From Rhodobacteraceae bacterium UBA7436 (lineage in GTDB: Bacteria > Pseudomonadota > Alphaproteobacteria > Rhodobacterales > Rhodobacteraceae), in the NCBI GenBank assembly GCA_002478745.1, contig DLQI01000041.1, positions 151,053 through 163,665 of the forward strand: a DNA stretch of 12,613 nucleotides, in the 5' to 3' direction. Positions within the stretch are counted from its first letter, which is position 1. Every line of letters starts with the position of its first letter. The translations under genes were made by a program, and so were the position numbers. The notes below the pieces were generated by a model. The model saw only the letters and a list, made by a program, of their open reading frames with translations. It searched no databases and had not been told where the DNA came from. Shown piece by piece: positions 1 through 7,195 of the stretch.

Positions 1-192
1 GCGATTGTAGCAGAGTTTTTTGGATCGCCGACTGTCGGCATGGGCTTTCGGATTTCGACCAGTTTTGGTCAGTTGGCCCTTGATATGGTTTGGGCCGAAA
101 TCGTAGTCGCAGCCCTTGCTGGCTCAGCGTGCTACGGACTTGTGACTTTACTCGAACGATGGATGACCTTTTGGCATCCATCCAATCGCTAA
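1..192 (+). CDS. ABC transporter permease, C-terminal end (partial)
   Basis: Reading frame 1 is open from the first base of the window to a TAA at 190-192 and encodes the last 63 residues of a protein whose start lies outside. It holds a hydrophobic stretch (WAEIVVAALAGSACYGLVTLL) and ends in a short basic cytoplasmic tail, WMTFWHPSNR. This resembles the last membrane helix and tail of BPD_transp_1 permeases that partner NMT1/THI5-type binding proteins (the ThiX/SsuC/RibX kind). The binding-protein gene begins 35 nt downstream on the same strand, so the two very likely share an operon. The permease would form the inner-membrane channel of that importer. Substrate cannot be judged from this fragment. 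Confidence 0.75.
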   Translation, partial: AIVAEFFGSPTVGMGFRISTSFGQLALDMVWAEIVVAALAGSACYGLVTLLERWMTFWHPSNR

Positions 193-226
193 AAAGCGAA
201 AACCAACAGACTTGGAGGTCTACACG

Positions 227-1222
227 ATGAAGAACTTATTAATTGCCGCTGCAGTAACCACGGGAATGGCGGCTTCAGCAGTGAGTGCCGATGGTCATGC
301 GAATGATGTCACACTGCAGCTCCAGTGGGTCACGCAGGCCCAATTTGCAGGTTATTACGTCGCCTTGGATAAAGGCTTTTACGAGGCCGAAGGTTTGAAC
401 GTTACTGTCCTTGCTGGCGGCCCTGACATTGCCCCACCGCAGGTCTTGGCAGGTGGCGGTGCTGATGCCATGTTAAATTGGATGCCGTCAGCTTTGGCTG
501 CCCGTGAAAAAGGTCTTCCTGTTGTCAATATTGCCCAGCCGTTCAAAACGTCTGGCCTTATGCTGACCTGCTGGAAAGACACCGGCATCACAAATGTTGA
601 AGATTTCCGTGGCAAGACAATTGGCGTTTGGTTCTTCGGCAACGAATATCCATTTCTTAGCTGGATGAGCCAAGTCGGCATTTCAACTGATGGCGGTGAT
701 GATGGTGTCACTGTTTTGAAGCAAGGCTTTAACGTAGACCCACTGTTGAACCGCGAAGCTGATTGTATCTCAACTATGACGTACAATGAGTATGGTCAGG
801 TTATCGACGCAGGCGTCAACCCCGATGAGCTTGTGACGTTCAAATACGAAGAACAGGGCGTCGCGACACTCGAAGACGGTATCTACGTCCTTGAGGAAAA
901 TCTGGAAGATCCGGTCTTTGTAGACAAAATGGTCCGCTTTGTACGCGCATCTATGGAAGGCTGGAAATACGCTGAATCCAACCCTGAAGAAGCTGCAGGT
1001 ATCATCCTTGATAACGATGAAACTGGTGCACAGACTGAAGCTGCTCAGGTTCGGATGATGGGTGAAATCGCCAAGTTGACCGCAGGGTCGAACGGTGCGT
1101 TGGACGTTGCTGATTATGAGCGCACGGTCGCGACGCTTTTGTCTGGTGGGTCTGATCCGGTGATCTCTGCTGCCCCAACTGGCGCATGGACACATGCGAT
1201 CACTGACGCTGCACTTAAGTAA
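227..1222 (+). CDS. NMT1/THI5-like ABC transporter substrate-binding protein
   Basis: Periplasmic binding protein of 331 residues that captures a small molecule and delivers it to the membrane permease encoded just upstream. The ATG at 227 is chosen because GGAGG (214-218) lies 8 nt before it; an upstream TTG in frame would overlap that ribosome site. Residues 1-21 form a Sec signal peptide ending AVSA. The mature start, VTLQLQWVTQAQFAGYYVA followed by DKGFYEAEGLNV, is the classic NMT1/THI5 opening. The motifs GGADAMLNW, FRGKTIGVWFFGNEYPF and TMTYNEYGQVIDAG are also typical of the fold. Related proteins import thiamine pyrimidine precursor (ThiY), riboflavin (RibY) or other pyrimidine-like compounds. 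No residue I can see fixes the ligand, so I leave the symbol blank. A hairpin after the stop suggests this is the last gene of its operon. Confidence 0.88.
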   Translation: MKNLLIAAAVTTGMAASAVSADGHANDVTLQLQWVTQAQFAGYYVALDKGFYEAEGLNVTVLAGGPDIAPPQVLAGGGADAMLNWMPSALAAREKGLPVVNIAQPFKTSGLMLTCWKDTGITNVEDFRGKTIGVWFFGNEYPFLSWMSQVGISTDGGDDGVTVLKQGFNVDPLLNREADCISTMTYNEYGQVIDAGVNPDELVTFKYEEQGVATLEDGIYVLEENLEDPVFVDKMVRFVRASMEGWKYAESNPEEAAGIILDNDETGAQTEAAQVRMMGEIAKLTAGSNGALDVADYERTVATLLSGGSDPVISAAPTGAWTHAITDAALK

Positions 1223-1235
1223 GTTGAACACTAAC

Positions 1236-1270
1236 GTGAAACCGCCGCGCAGCTAGCGGGGCGGCTTCAC
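1236..1270 (+). terminator. Hairpin terminator after the binding-protein gene
   Basis: Arms 1236-1246 and 1260-1270 pair over 11 positions with a single A-C mismatch (GTGAA-CCGCC against GGCGG-TTCAC) around a 13-nt loop. It begins 14 nt after the stop codon. The following TGTTTAT is only a weak T tract, so termination may be partial, but position and stem stability fit the end of the ABC importer operon. Confidence 0.65.
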
Positions 1271-1537
1271 TGTTTATATGGCAAAAATCGCTCTGAATTC
1301 GCCTTGGCAAGTAGACATCGAATTCGCCCCCTCTTCGCCTTACCGTTATCTATAAATCGGTTCAGAACTGTCCCGCACGAAATAGCAATTGCCCAAAACG
1401 CAATTGTTCATGAAATGCCCGATCCAAACCTTGATAACCTTTGCCGCGTACATCCAATTAGAACCAATAGTGACGAACATTTAGGCACGCTCATGCCAGC
1501 TTTGGCGAACATTTTCTGGTATTTCATTCTTTTGAAT
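1271..1537. other. Gene-poor spacer before the zur operon
   Basis: No convincing coding region was found here. One + strand frame (1304-1588) is open for 94 codons, but it has no ribosome site, reads like random sequence (clusters of Arg, His, Cys) and runs through the promoter and palindrome of the next operon. The sequence becomes AT-rich towards its end, as expected of an upstream promoter region. Confidence 0.6.
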
Positions 1538-1567
1538 TTGAATTGTTGTCGTTTGTTATTTTATAAA
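1538..1567 (+). promoter_or_regulatory. Predicted sigma70-type promoter of the zur-zrg operon
   Basis: A -35-like TTGAAT (1538-1543) is separated by 18 bp from a -10-like TATAAA (1562-1567). Transcription would start near 1573, leaving a short leader with TAAGGAG (1586-1592) 7 nt before the zur ATG. A second TTGAAT at 1532-1537 is spaced too far away. The palindrome at 1551-1576 covers the -10 and the start point, so a bound repressor would block polymerase. This is inferred from sequence only. Confidence 0.55.
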
Positions 1568-1576
1568 GTAACAAAC
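1551..1576. promoter_or_regulatory. Palindromic operator, probable Zur box
   Basis: The two 13-bp halves (GTTTGTTATTTTA, then TAAAGTAACAAAC) are reverse complements at 12 of 13 positions, the only mismatch being the ninth base of each arm. Fur-family dimers bind AT-rich palindromes of this kind, and alphaproteobacterial Zur sites carry GTTA...TAAC half-sites. It lies 24 bp before a gene for a Zur-like protein and overlaps the predicted -10, so autoregulation and zinc-dependent repression of the whole operon are the natural reading. Confidence 0.7.
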
Positions 1577-1599
1577 CTCCAAACGTAAGGAGAAACCTC

Positions 1600-1986
1600 A
1601 TGCGGAAACAAGCTGCGGTGCGCCAATCAGATGTTTTGGGTGTATTATACGGACAAGCAAAACCAATGACCGCTTATGCTATTCTTGATCAGATGAAGCT
1701 CGATGAGCCTGATCTGGCGGCTCCGACCATTTACCGCGCCCTCGCTGCATTAACTGATCAAGGGCGGGCGCATAAACTGGAGTCGATCAAAGCGTTTGTT
1801 CCTTGCCGCTGTAATCATGATGCAGCGGTTCCAGTGTTGGCCATCTGCGGCGATTGCGGAACCGTAGAGGAACATGATGGCACCCGATTGCTGCCGGAGC
1901 TTTCTTCGATATCTGCGCAATCCTCTTTTCACGCGACGCGCCATATCGTCGAAATCCATGGCCGCTGCGATGGCTGCTCGATCTAA
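1600..1986 (+). CDS. zur: Fur-family zinc-responsive repressor, Zur-like
   Basis: Metal-sensing transcription factor of 128 residues, short for the family (often 140-170) because the N-terminal extension is trimmed. Residues 6-65 form the winged helix with the recognition region APTIYRALAALTDQGRAHKLE. The C-terminal dimerisation half carries two CxxC pairs (C83/C86 and C123/C126), the usual structural zinc site. Other candidate ligands are C69, C71, H73, H92, H111, H115 and H120. The start is supported by TAAGGAG 7 nt upstream. It precedes a zinc-uptake-like operon and follows a 26-bp palindrome, which favours Zur over Fur, Mur or Irr. It should repress when zinc is ample and release the operon under zinc starvation. 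Specificity is inferred from context; the Fur-family call itself is secure. Confidence 0.85.
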   Translation: MRKQAAVRQSDVLGVLYGQAKPMTAYAILDQMKLDEPDLAAPTIYRALAALTDQGRAHKLESIKAFVPCRCNHDAAVPVLAICGDCGTVEEHDGTRLLPELSSISAQSSFHATRHIVEIHGRCDGCSI

Positions 1987-2017
1987 CCCAATCAATTCAA
2001 ACCACAGGAATATTTTG

Positions 2018-2569
2018 ATGAAAGTTCTTCCATTACTTATCGCGACTGCGATCACCGCCACCCCAGTTATTGCCGAAGAAACGCGTCAACTTGATGCGCA
2101 TGAGCACGGCGTCGGGCAACTAGATATCGCAATTGATGGACAACAAATTGCGATGGAATTACATGCACCTGGTGCTGACATTGTAGGTTTTGAGTATGCA
2201 GCGGAAAGCGCAAAGGATCTTGCGGCTGTTGATGCCGCAGTTGCGAAATTGTCCGCTCCTTTAGCCCTATTTGTGCTGCCTGAAGCTGCAGGATGTCGCA
2301 TTGTCGAAGCATCAGCTGGCCTCGAGAGTGATGAAGAGCACGAAGAGCATGGTGACGAGCATGCCGATGAAGCAGGACACACAGAGTTTCATGCCGAGTA
2401 TCTGCTGAACTGTGCTGAACCATCCGCGATAACCGGCATCAACTTTGCCTATTTTGGAAGTTTTCCAAATGTGCTGGAGGTTGAGGTCCAAATTATCACA
2501 GACACTGGTGCTACCTCGTTTGAAGTAGAACGTGACGCCCCAACTCTTGATCTAACTGGGTTGTTTTAA
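2018..2569 (+). CDS. zrgA: ZrgA-like periplasmic zinc-binding protein (DUF2796)
   Basis: Secreted protein of 183 residues. The ATG at 2018 follows CAGGAA (2005-2010) and begins a clean signal peptide (MKVLPLLIATAITATPVIA, cut near residue 19). An upstream in-frame opening inside zur is not a real start. The mature chain opens with a DAHEHG motif (27-31), the conserved N-terminal feature of DUF2796 proteins. Residues 104-126 form a His and acid rich loop with H108, H111, H115, H121 and H125, and C93 and C132 could form a disulfide flanking it. ZrgA of Vibrio cholerae belongs to this family and takes part in zinc acquisition. Here it would bind periplasmic Zn(II) for the adjacent ABC complex. 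The following ATPase starts 4 nt after its stop, so the genes are translationally close. The family call is strong, the metal inferred. Confidence 0.82.
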   Translation: MKVLPLLIATAITATPVIAEETRQLDAHEHGVGQLDIAIDGQQIAMELHAPGADIVGFEYAAESAKDLAAVDAAVAKLSAPLALFVLPEAAGCRIVEASAGLESDEEHEEHGDEHADEAGHTEFHAEYLLNCAEPSAITGINFAYFGSFPNVLEVEVQIITDTGATSFEVERDAPTLDLTGLF

Positions 2570-2573
2570 AGCC

Positions 2574-3275
2574 TTGACCGACCCAACCGAAATTCTGCGC
2601 CTTGAGGATGTCACCTACAATTGGCCGGGGTCTGCCTCTTTTGGGTTGCACGTTCCCAACCTGACATTGGCACAGTCCGAGACAGTTCTGCTGCTTGGCG
2701 AAAGTGGGTCGGGAAAGTCTACGCTTTTGTCATTGATCTGCGGGACCATCATCGCAGGTTCTGGTCGGGTCAGTGTTGCGCGCACAGATATTGCTAAACT
2801 CTCGGCGGGACAGCGTGACCGCTTTCGCGCCGAGCAGATTGGATTGATCTTTCAACAGTTCAATCTGCTGCCCTTTGCAAGCGTACAAGACAACATTTTG
2901 CTGCCTCTACGATTTGCCCCCGAACGGCACAATCGTTTGAGCGATCCAAAGCAAGAAGCCACAAGACTGTGCCATGATTTGGGTCTTCCTGATGGTGTGA
3001 TGTCATCAAAGGCCGGTAATCTTAGCGTTGGACAACAGCAACGCGTGACGGCTGCCCGTGCGTTAATCGGCATGCCGCCCCTGATCATTGCAGATGAACC
3101 TACGTCCTCATTGGATGCGTCAACCCAAGCAACGTTTCTAGAACTGCTGTTTGCGCAATCGCGTGCCCATGGAACCACGCTGTTGATGGTTAGTCATGAC
3201 GCACGACTATCCAGCCAATTCGACCGCGTGATCCATATGGCCGACATCGCACGAACCACACGAGGTGCCACATGA
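2574..3275 (+). CDS. LolD/MacB-type ABC transporter ATPase of the zrg operon
   Basis: Cytoplasmic ATPase of 233 residues that powers the permease encoded next. All ABC motifs are intact: Walker A GESGSGKST (42-50), Q-loop near Q94-Q95, signature LSVGQQQRV (150-158), Walker B LIIADEP (170-176) and switch H208 in LMVSHD. The phrases IGLIFQQFNLLPFASVQDNI and DEPTSSLDAST are typical of the LolD/MacB/FtsE branch rather than of ZnuC. Translation most likely starts at TTG 2574, 4 nt after the zrgA stop; no in-frame ATG precedes Walker A, so a start further in would destroy the fold. The end overlaps the permease start by 4 nt (ATGA), implying coupled translation. It corresponds to the ATPase of zrgABCDE-type systems. 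Confidence 0.87.
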   Translation: MTDPTEILRLEDVTYNWPGSASFGLHVPNLTLAQSETVLLLGESGSGKSTLLSLICGTIIAGSGRVSVARTDIAKLSAGQRDRFRAEQIGLIFQQFNLLPFASVQDNILLPLRFAPERHNRLSDPKQEATRLCHDLGLPDGVMSSKAGNLSVGQQQRVTAARALIGMPPLIIADEPTSSLDASTQATFLELLFAQSRAHGTTLLMVSHDARLSSQFDRVIHMADIARTTRGAT

Positions 3276-4522
3276 TATTTCGCCTCGCCTTTGCATCGTT
3301 GGTCGCACGCGCATTGACCGTCGGCATGACCATTCTTGCGATCGCCCTGTCGGTGGCCCTGTTCCTTGGGGTTGAGAAAATTCGAACCGGTGCCAAAGCC
3401 AGCTTTGCTGACACGATATCTGGCACGGACCTGATTGTTGGGGCGCGGTCCGGGTCAGTACAACTGCTTCTCTATTCGGTCTTTCGGATCGGCAATGCGA
3501 CGAACAACCTGACGTGGGAAAGCTATCAAGACATAGAAAACCGCCCCGAAGTGGATTGGATTGTCCCGATTTCCTTGGGTGACAGCCATCGGCAGTTCCG
3601 CGTCATGGGCACAACACAAGCCTTCTTTGAGCGATACAAATATCGCTCAGGCCAATCACTTAGTATACGTGATGGTGCCATTATGGATGACCTGTTTGAT
3701 GCTGTTATCGGAGCCGATGTTGCCGCGAAGCTAGGCTATAAAGTTGGCAATCCGATTGTAGTGGCGCATGGCCTCGCGTCGTTCACCGAACATGACGATC
3801 AACCTTTCCGCGTCTCTGGCATCCTTGAAAAGACGGGCACACCCGTAGACCGGACCGTTCTAGTTGGTCTGCGTGCGATTGAAGCGATCCATGTCGACTG
3901 GCAAGGTGGCGGCCAGATACAAGGACAGTCGACCCCAGTTGAGGCCCTGCGCCAAATGGAATTGAAACCATATGCAGTCACTGCAGCGCTTGTGGGGGTC
4001 AAAGGGCGCCTTAAGGTTTTCGGGTTGCAACGTGCAATCAATGAATATGCAGAGGAACCCTTGCTCGCAATTCTTCCCGGGGTGGCATTGCAAGAGTTAT
4101 GGCAAATCGTCGGGATCGCGGAGACAGCGTTGATCGGAGTATCGGCCATGGTCGTGATAACGGCCCTGATCGGGATGATGGCCACGATTTTCTCCAGCTT
4201 GAATGAGCGTCGCCGAGAGATGGCCATTTTCAGAGCGATGGGGGCACGACCACGGGTGATTTTGGGATTACTGGTGTTTGAGGCAAGTGTGATGGCCGCA
4301 CTTGGCGCGTTATTGGGCCTTGTTCTGTTGTATGTCGGGCTGTCCATCGGCCAACCCATGATCGATAGCGCCTTTGGGCTATGGTTGCCCATTGAACCAC
4401 CAACGCTACGCGAAGTTTGGGTTTTACTGGGTGTTGTCGTTGCTGGCGCAATTGTGAGCATGGTACCAGCATTGCGTGCCTACCGCATGTCCCTCGCAGA
4501 TGGTATGATGGTTAGGATTTAG
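3272..4522 (+). CDS. FtsX/MacB-type ABC permease of the zrg operon
   Basis: Inner-membrane protein of 416 residues with the MacB/LolC/FtsX plan. One helix lies near the N-terminus (about 12-33), then a large periplasmic domain (about 35-280) and three C-terminal helices (about 283-309, 329-358, 382-405). NERRREMAIFRAMGARP (311-327) is the hallmark cytoplasmic coupling segment of this superfamily. The periplasmic part begins ISGTDLIVGARSGSVQLLLYSVF, which is characteristic of a DUF2796/DUF3299-associated permease group. Family members act as mechanotransmitters or extract lipoproteins and peptides rather than carry ions through a channel, so the protein may move or reshape a zinc-binding partner rather than conduct zinc directly. 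That last point is inference. It overlaps the ATPase gene by 4 nt and is followed 1 nt later by the first DUF3299 gene. Confidence 0.87.
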   Translation: MIFRLAFASLVARALTVGMTILAIALSVALFLGVEKIRTGAKASFADTISGTDLIVGARSGSVQLLLYSVFRIGNATNNLTWESYQDIENRPEVDWIVPISLGDSHRQFRVMGTTQAFFERYKYRSGQSLSIRDGAIMDDLFDAVIGADVAAKLGYKVGNPIVVAHGLASFTEHDDQPFRVSGILEKTGTPVDRTVLVGLRAIEAIHVDWQGGGQIQGQSTPVEALRQMELKPYAVTAALVGVKGRLKVFGLQRAINEYAEEPLLAILPGVALQELWQIVGIAETALIGVSAMVVITALIGMMATIFSSLNERRREMAIFRAMGARPRVILGLLVFEASVMAALGALLGLVLLYVGLSIGQPMIDSAFGLWLPIEPPTLREVWVLLGVVVAGAIVSMVPALRAYRMSLADGMMVRI

Positions 4523-4523
4523 G

Positions 4524-5045
4524 ATGACAAGGACCATGACTATGCAGGTTTCCCGCCGTAAATTGATCACCTCGGCTTTGGCCAGTGCAGCCCTACCACG
4601 TGCAGCTTTGGCCAAAACGCCAACCGAAATCACATGGGATGATCTGATCCCACCCGGCGTACCCTATTCTGAAATCGTCGCCGCAGGCGAAATGGATGAG
4701 ACCAACGACATTTGGCAACCAGTATTTGATGAGAACGCAACAAAGTTGAACCCCGTTTTGGATAGAGCATACATCAAGATGCCTGGCTATATTATTCCCA
4801 TCGATCAATCGATCGACGGTGTTACCAGCTTTGTTTTGGTGCCTTATGTTGGGGCCTGCCTGCACACCCCCCCTCCGCCAGCAAACCAACTGGTTTTTGT
4901 TACAACGAACAAACCATGGCCCAGCGATAATCTATGGAATGCGGTATGGGTAACAGGCCAGATGCAGCACGAACTTCAATCAACAGAAGTCGCCGAAACT
5001 GGTTATCTGTTGAAGGCTGAGGAAATGGAAACCTACGTATGGTAA
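4524..5045 (+). CDS. DUF3299 protein, first copy, Tat-like signal
   Basis: Secreted protein of 173 residues. The N-terminus has a twin-arginine-like signal (SRRKLI at 10-15, then a hydrophobic stretch ending RAALA near residue 30), suggesting export as a folded, perhaps metal-loaded protein. The DUF3299 core spans about 83-126: YIKMPGYIIPID, then SFVLVPYVGACLHTPPPP and NQLVFV. C112 and H114 followed by the proline run are candidate metal ligands. The mature N-terminal part carries the short motif TWDDLIPPG that its paralogue repeats as NWKDLVPKG. ATG 4524 lies 1 nt after the permease stop, and its 3' end overlaps the second copy by 7 nt. Biochemical function of DUF3299 is not established to my knowledge; membership in the zinc operon suggests periplasmic zinc handling. 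Confidence 0.82.
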   Translation: MTRTMTMQVSRRKLITSALASAALPRAALAKTPTEITWDDLIPPGVPYSEIVAAGEMDETNDIWQPVFDENATKLNPVLDRAYIKMPGYIIPIDQSIDGVTSFVLVPYVGACLHTPPPPANQLVFVTTNKPWPSDNLWNAVWVTGQMQHELQSTEVAETGYLLKAEEMETYVW

Positions 5046-5548
5046 GACGGGTCGTGACACGTCGAAGTTTGTTAGCCAGTTTGGGGGCTTTCGGGCTGAT
5101 CCCACAGTTGGCTGGAGCGGATGAATATATCGATCTCAATTGGAAAGACCTTGTTCCAAAAGGACAAACGATCGTTCCCCCCATGCTGCAAGGTCTGATC
5201 GATCACGACCAGGCACCATTGTCGAACCAGCAACCACAATCCACTGGCGTGCGGACAGACTTAAACGGCCAAATAGTTCGTTTACCGGGCTTTATCGTTC
5301 CGATTGAGTATTCAGGCACAGGCGTCACCGCGTTCATTCTGGTGCCTTTTGTCGGCGCATGCGTTCACGTGCCACCACCACCCCCGAACCAACTTGTTTT
5401 TGTCACGACACAAGAACCCTATGAAAGTTCGGGCATGTTTGAGCCAGTGAATGTTATTGGGATGTTCGGCGTTTCATCCATGTCAACACAGCTTGCAGAT
5501 ATCGCTTATGCACTTTCCGCAGACAGGATCGAACCCTTCGGGTCTTAG
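5039..5548 (+). CDS. DUF3299 protein, second copy, Tat-like signal
   Basis: Paralogue of the preceding gene, 169 residues, starting inside its last codons (ATG 5039). The signal again shows a paired arginine motif (TRRSLL at 7-12) and ends LAGA near residue 27. Shared features are NWKDLVPKG (34-42), RLPGFIVPIE (81-90), ILVPFVGACVHVPPPPPNQL (100-119) and a VFVTT strand. C108 and H110 match C112 and H114 of the first copy. The middle (about 45-75) differs and is rich in Gln and Asp. Conservation of the core with divergence elsewhere suggests an ancient duplication and two partners working together, as in the five-gene zrg systems with two such genes. It is the last gene of the operon. Confidence 0.82.
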   Translation: MVRRVVTRRSLLASLGAFGLIPQLAGADEYIDLNWKDLVPKGQTIVPPMLQGLIDHDQAPLSNQQPQSTGVRTDLNGQIVRLPGFIVPIEYSGTGVTAFILVPFVGACVHVPPPPPNQLVFVTTQEPYESSGMFEPVNVIGMFGVSSMSTQLADIAYALSADRIEPFGS

Positions 5549-5555
5549 ATCGTAA

Positions 5556-5593
5556 CGACGAATACACGTTTGCAAGACTCGTTTGCTTCGTCG
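5556..5593 (+). terminator. Weak hairpin after the zrg operon
   Basis: CGACGAA (5556-5562) pairs with TTCGTCG (5587-5593), and GCAA (5572-5575) with TTGC (5583-5586) can extend the helix across a 9-nt bulge. It lies 8 nt after the operon's last stop. There is no proper T tract, so this is only a possible transcription end. The rest of 5594-5754 shows no gene or strong signal. Confidence 0.3.
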
Positions 5594-5942
5594 CTAGAAT
5601 TTGTCGATCCATTCAGCTCAGTCTGCTCATTTAGAACAGGGTCACGAGCCCCGATGCCGCACTTTTCAAACTGACAATTTTTTAACACCCACCGCCCAAC
5701 CTTTCATCAATCAGTTAAAACCCACGTAAAATCTCTTGCCGTCAAATCTGGTCCTTGCCCACTCTTAAAATCCCCACCACGCTTTACAGACCTACGCGCG
5801 TTGAGGACCGAATGACGGCACATCATTCCATAGGCAGCGATGTCATCTTTCAGCGTGCCCGCGGGACACTGAATATAAGCGTGGTGTCTGCGGCTGGCAA
5901 TCAGTCGCGCTTAAAAGACCTACGCCAGCAAGGGTCCTACCG

Positions 5943-7044
5943 TGCGATTATGGTGAACGTCTTGAAGAGTGGGCCGAGATCGTAATGAATGAATACGGTG
6001 ACGTTGTTACCGCATTTGAAGTGGGCAACGAATACTGGCCATTGATGGATGAAACTGAATACGGATCCAAAGCTAATATAGCGATTAAAGCCTTGCAAAA
6101 TGGCATTGTTGCTGCGGACGCAGAAGATGCAGACATCTTGGTGCAGATGGCGTCACCTTTTTCGGAATCTGAATACAATTCAAGTGTTGACGATCGGGGA
6201 TTCAGAGCACGCCTGACAGGTGCAAACGAAGCTATTCTTGCACAACTTGATGACGAAGCCAGAGAGGCAATTGGTGGAGTTGTCGAGCACTACTATTGGA
6301 ACGAGGCGGCAGCACCGTTCACAGATTCCTCAGCTGAAGTGAACTATATCAATCTAGATTTAGCCATCTGGGAAGAAAACCTTAGATCGTGACTTAGATC
6401 TTCACATTACCGAGTGGAATATCAAGGCTTCAAACATCGAGAACAACGGCGTTAAGAGCATGGGTGTTCTTGTTGAAATGGTCGAAAATATGGTTGAGAT
6501 GGATGTGGTTCAAGGGGCTGTTTGGCCTATTATACACAACACTGCGAACGACCTTGGCGGCCCCCTAGGCGCAGGTACGATTGAAACCGATGATGAGGGG
6601 CGTGTGGTACACACAGTACGCGGCGCGATGTTCGACCTAATGTCCAAAAGCCTGCCAGGTATGGAGCTAATCCAACTTGATCTGGAAAGTGTCGAGAACG
6701 ATATGGAACTCGCTGCCTTTGAGAAAGACGATGAATTTGTTGTTTATATCGGCAACAATTCAGAGACACCGGAAACGATTATCATAGACCTCAACGATTT
6801 GTTGCCAAAATTTAATGAGGCTCAAGGTGTAAAGGTCGGATATGATCAAGCAACCTCCAATGGTCTGATATACTCTTCTGCCTTGCAGTCGGTGACGGAA
6901 ACACAATCCGTTTCAATTGACGGTGAAAACTATCACTTGAATGAGCACGATACCTGTGCGGTTTTAACTGACTATAACTTCGATTCATCGCTGATCGAAA
7001 TTAACCTTAATCCATATGAAGTAATGCAGATAACGGCCCGGTAA
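5943..7044 (+). pseudogene. Broken secreted GH-A-type glycosidase gene
   Basis: Remnant of a carbohydrate-active protein read in two frames. The first runs to TGA 6390-6392 and includes LEEWAEIVMNEYGDVVTAF then EVGNEYW (about 6018-6038), which looks like the acid/base region of clan GH-A enzymes. The second runs from about 6364 to TAA 7042-7044; it opens DRDLDLHITEWN (about 6385-6420, E of TEW as candidate nucleophile) and ends LNPYEVMQIT. The two join naturally near 6380-6390 by a one-base change. A third frame (5755-5985) may hold degraded upstream sequence, implying another shift near 5960. There is no start with a ribosome site, no signal peptide and no calcium-binding GGxGxD repeats, which related type I secreted roseobacter proteins carry. 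I infer a dead gene; the exact family (GH39/GH51-like) is uncertain. Confidence 0.7.
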
Positions 7045-7137
7045 TACCTAGCTTATGTATATTTCTCTAAAGTCTTTGGCGGAGCGACCTTTGAAGCCCC
7101 CTCTCGAGATCAACTAGTTTTAAGAAGCTGAAACAAT

Positions 7138-7170
7138 AAAGGGTCAGATAAAATCTGACCCTTTGTTTTT
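7138..7170. terminator. Perfect 12-bp stem terminator between convergent genes
   Basis: Arms 7138-7149 (AAAGGGTCAGAT) and 7153-7164 (ATCTGACCCTTT) are perfectly complementary around an AAA loop, followed by GTTTTT (7165-7170). This is a textbook intrinsic terminator on the + strand, ending transcription through the broken glycosidase gene. The - strand reads TTTATTGTTT after the same stem, so it can also stop the NYN gene transcript, whose stop codon lies 26 bp away. Confidence 0.88.
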
Positions 7171-7195
7171 CTTACAACGATGTCGGTGCAACGTA

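Noticed and set aside
1304..1588. 94-codon + strand ORF before zur
   Set aside because: It has no ribosome site and an atypical composition, and it overlaps the promoter and palindrome of the zur operon.
2067..2423. Reverse-strand ORFs opposite zrgA
   Set aside because: The Cys/Ser- and His/Gln/Arg-rich translations are mirror images of the His/Glu/Ala-rich real gene; no start signals.
3799..4461. 220-codon reverse ORF opposite the permease
   Set aside because: Long only because of codon bias in the real gene; Arg/Ser/Pro/Thr-rich with no motif or ribosome site.
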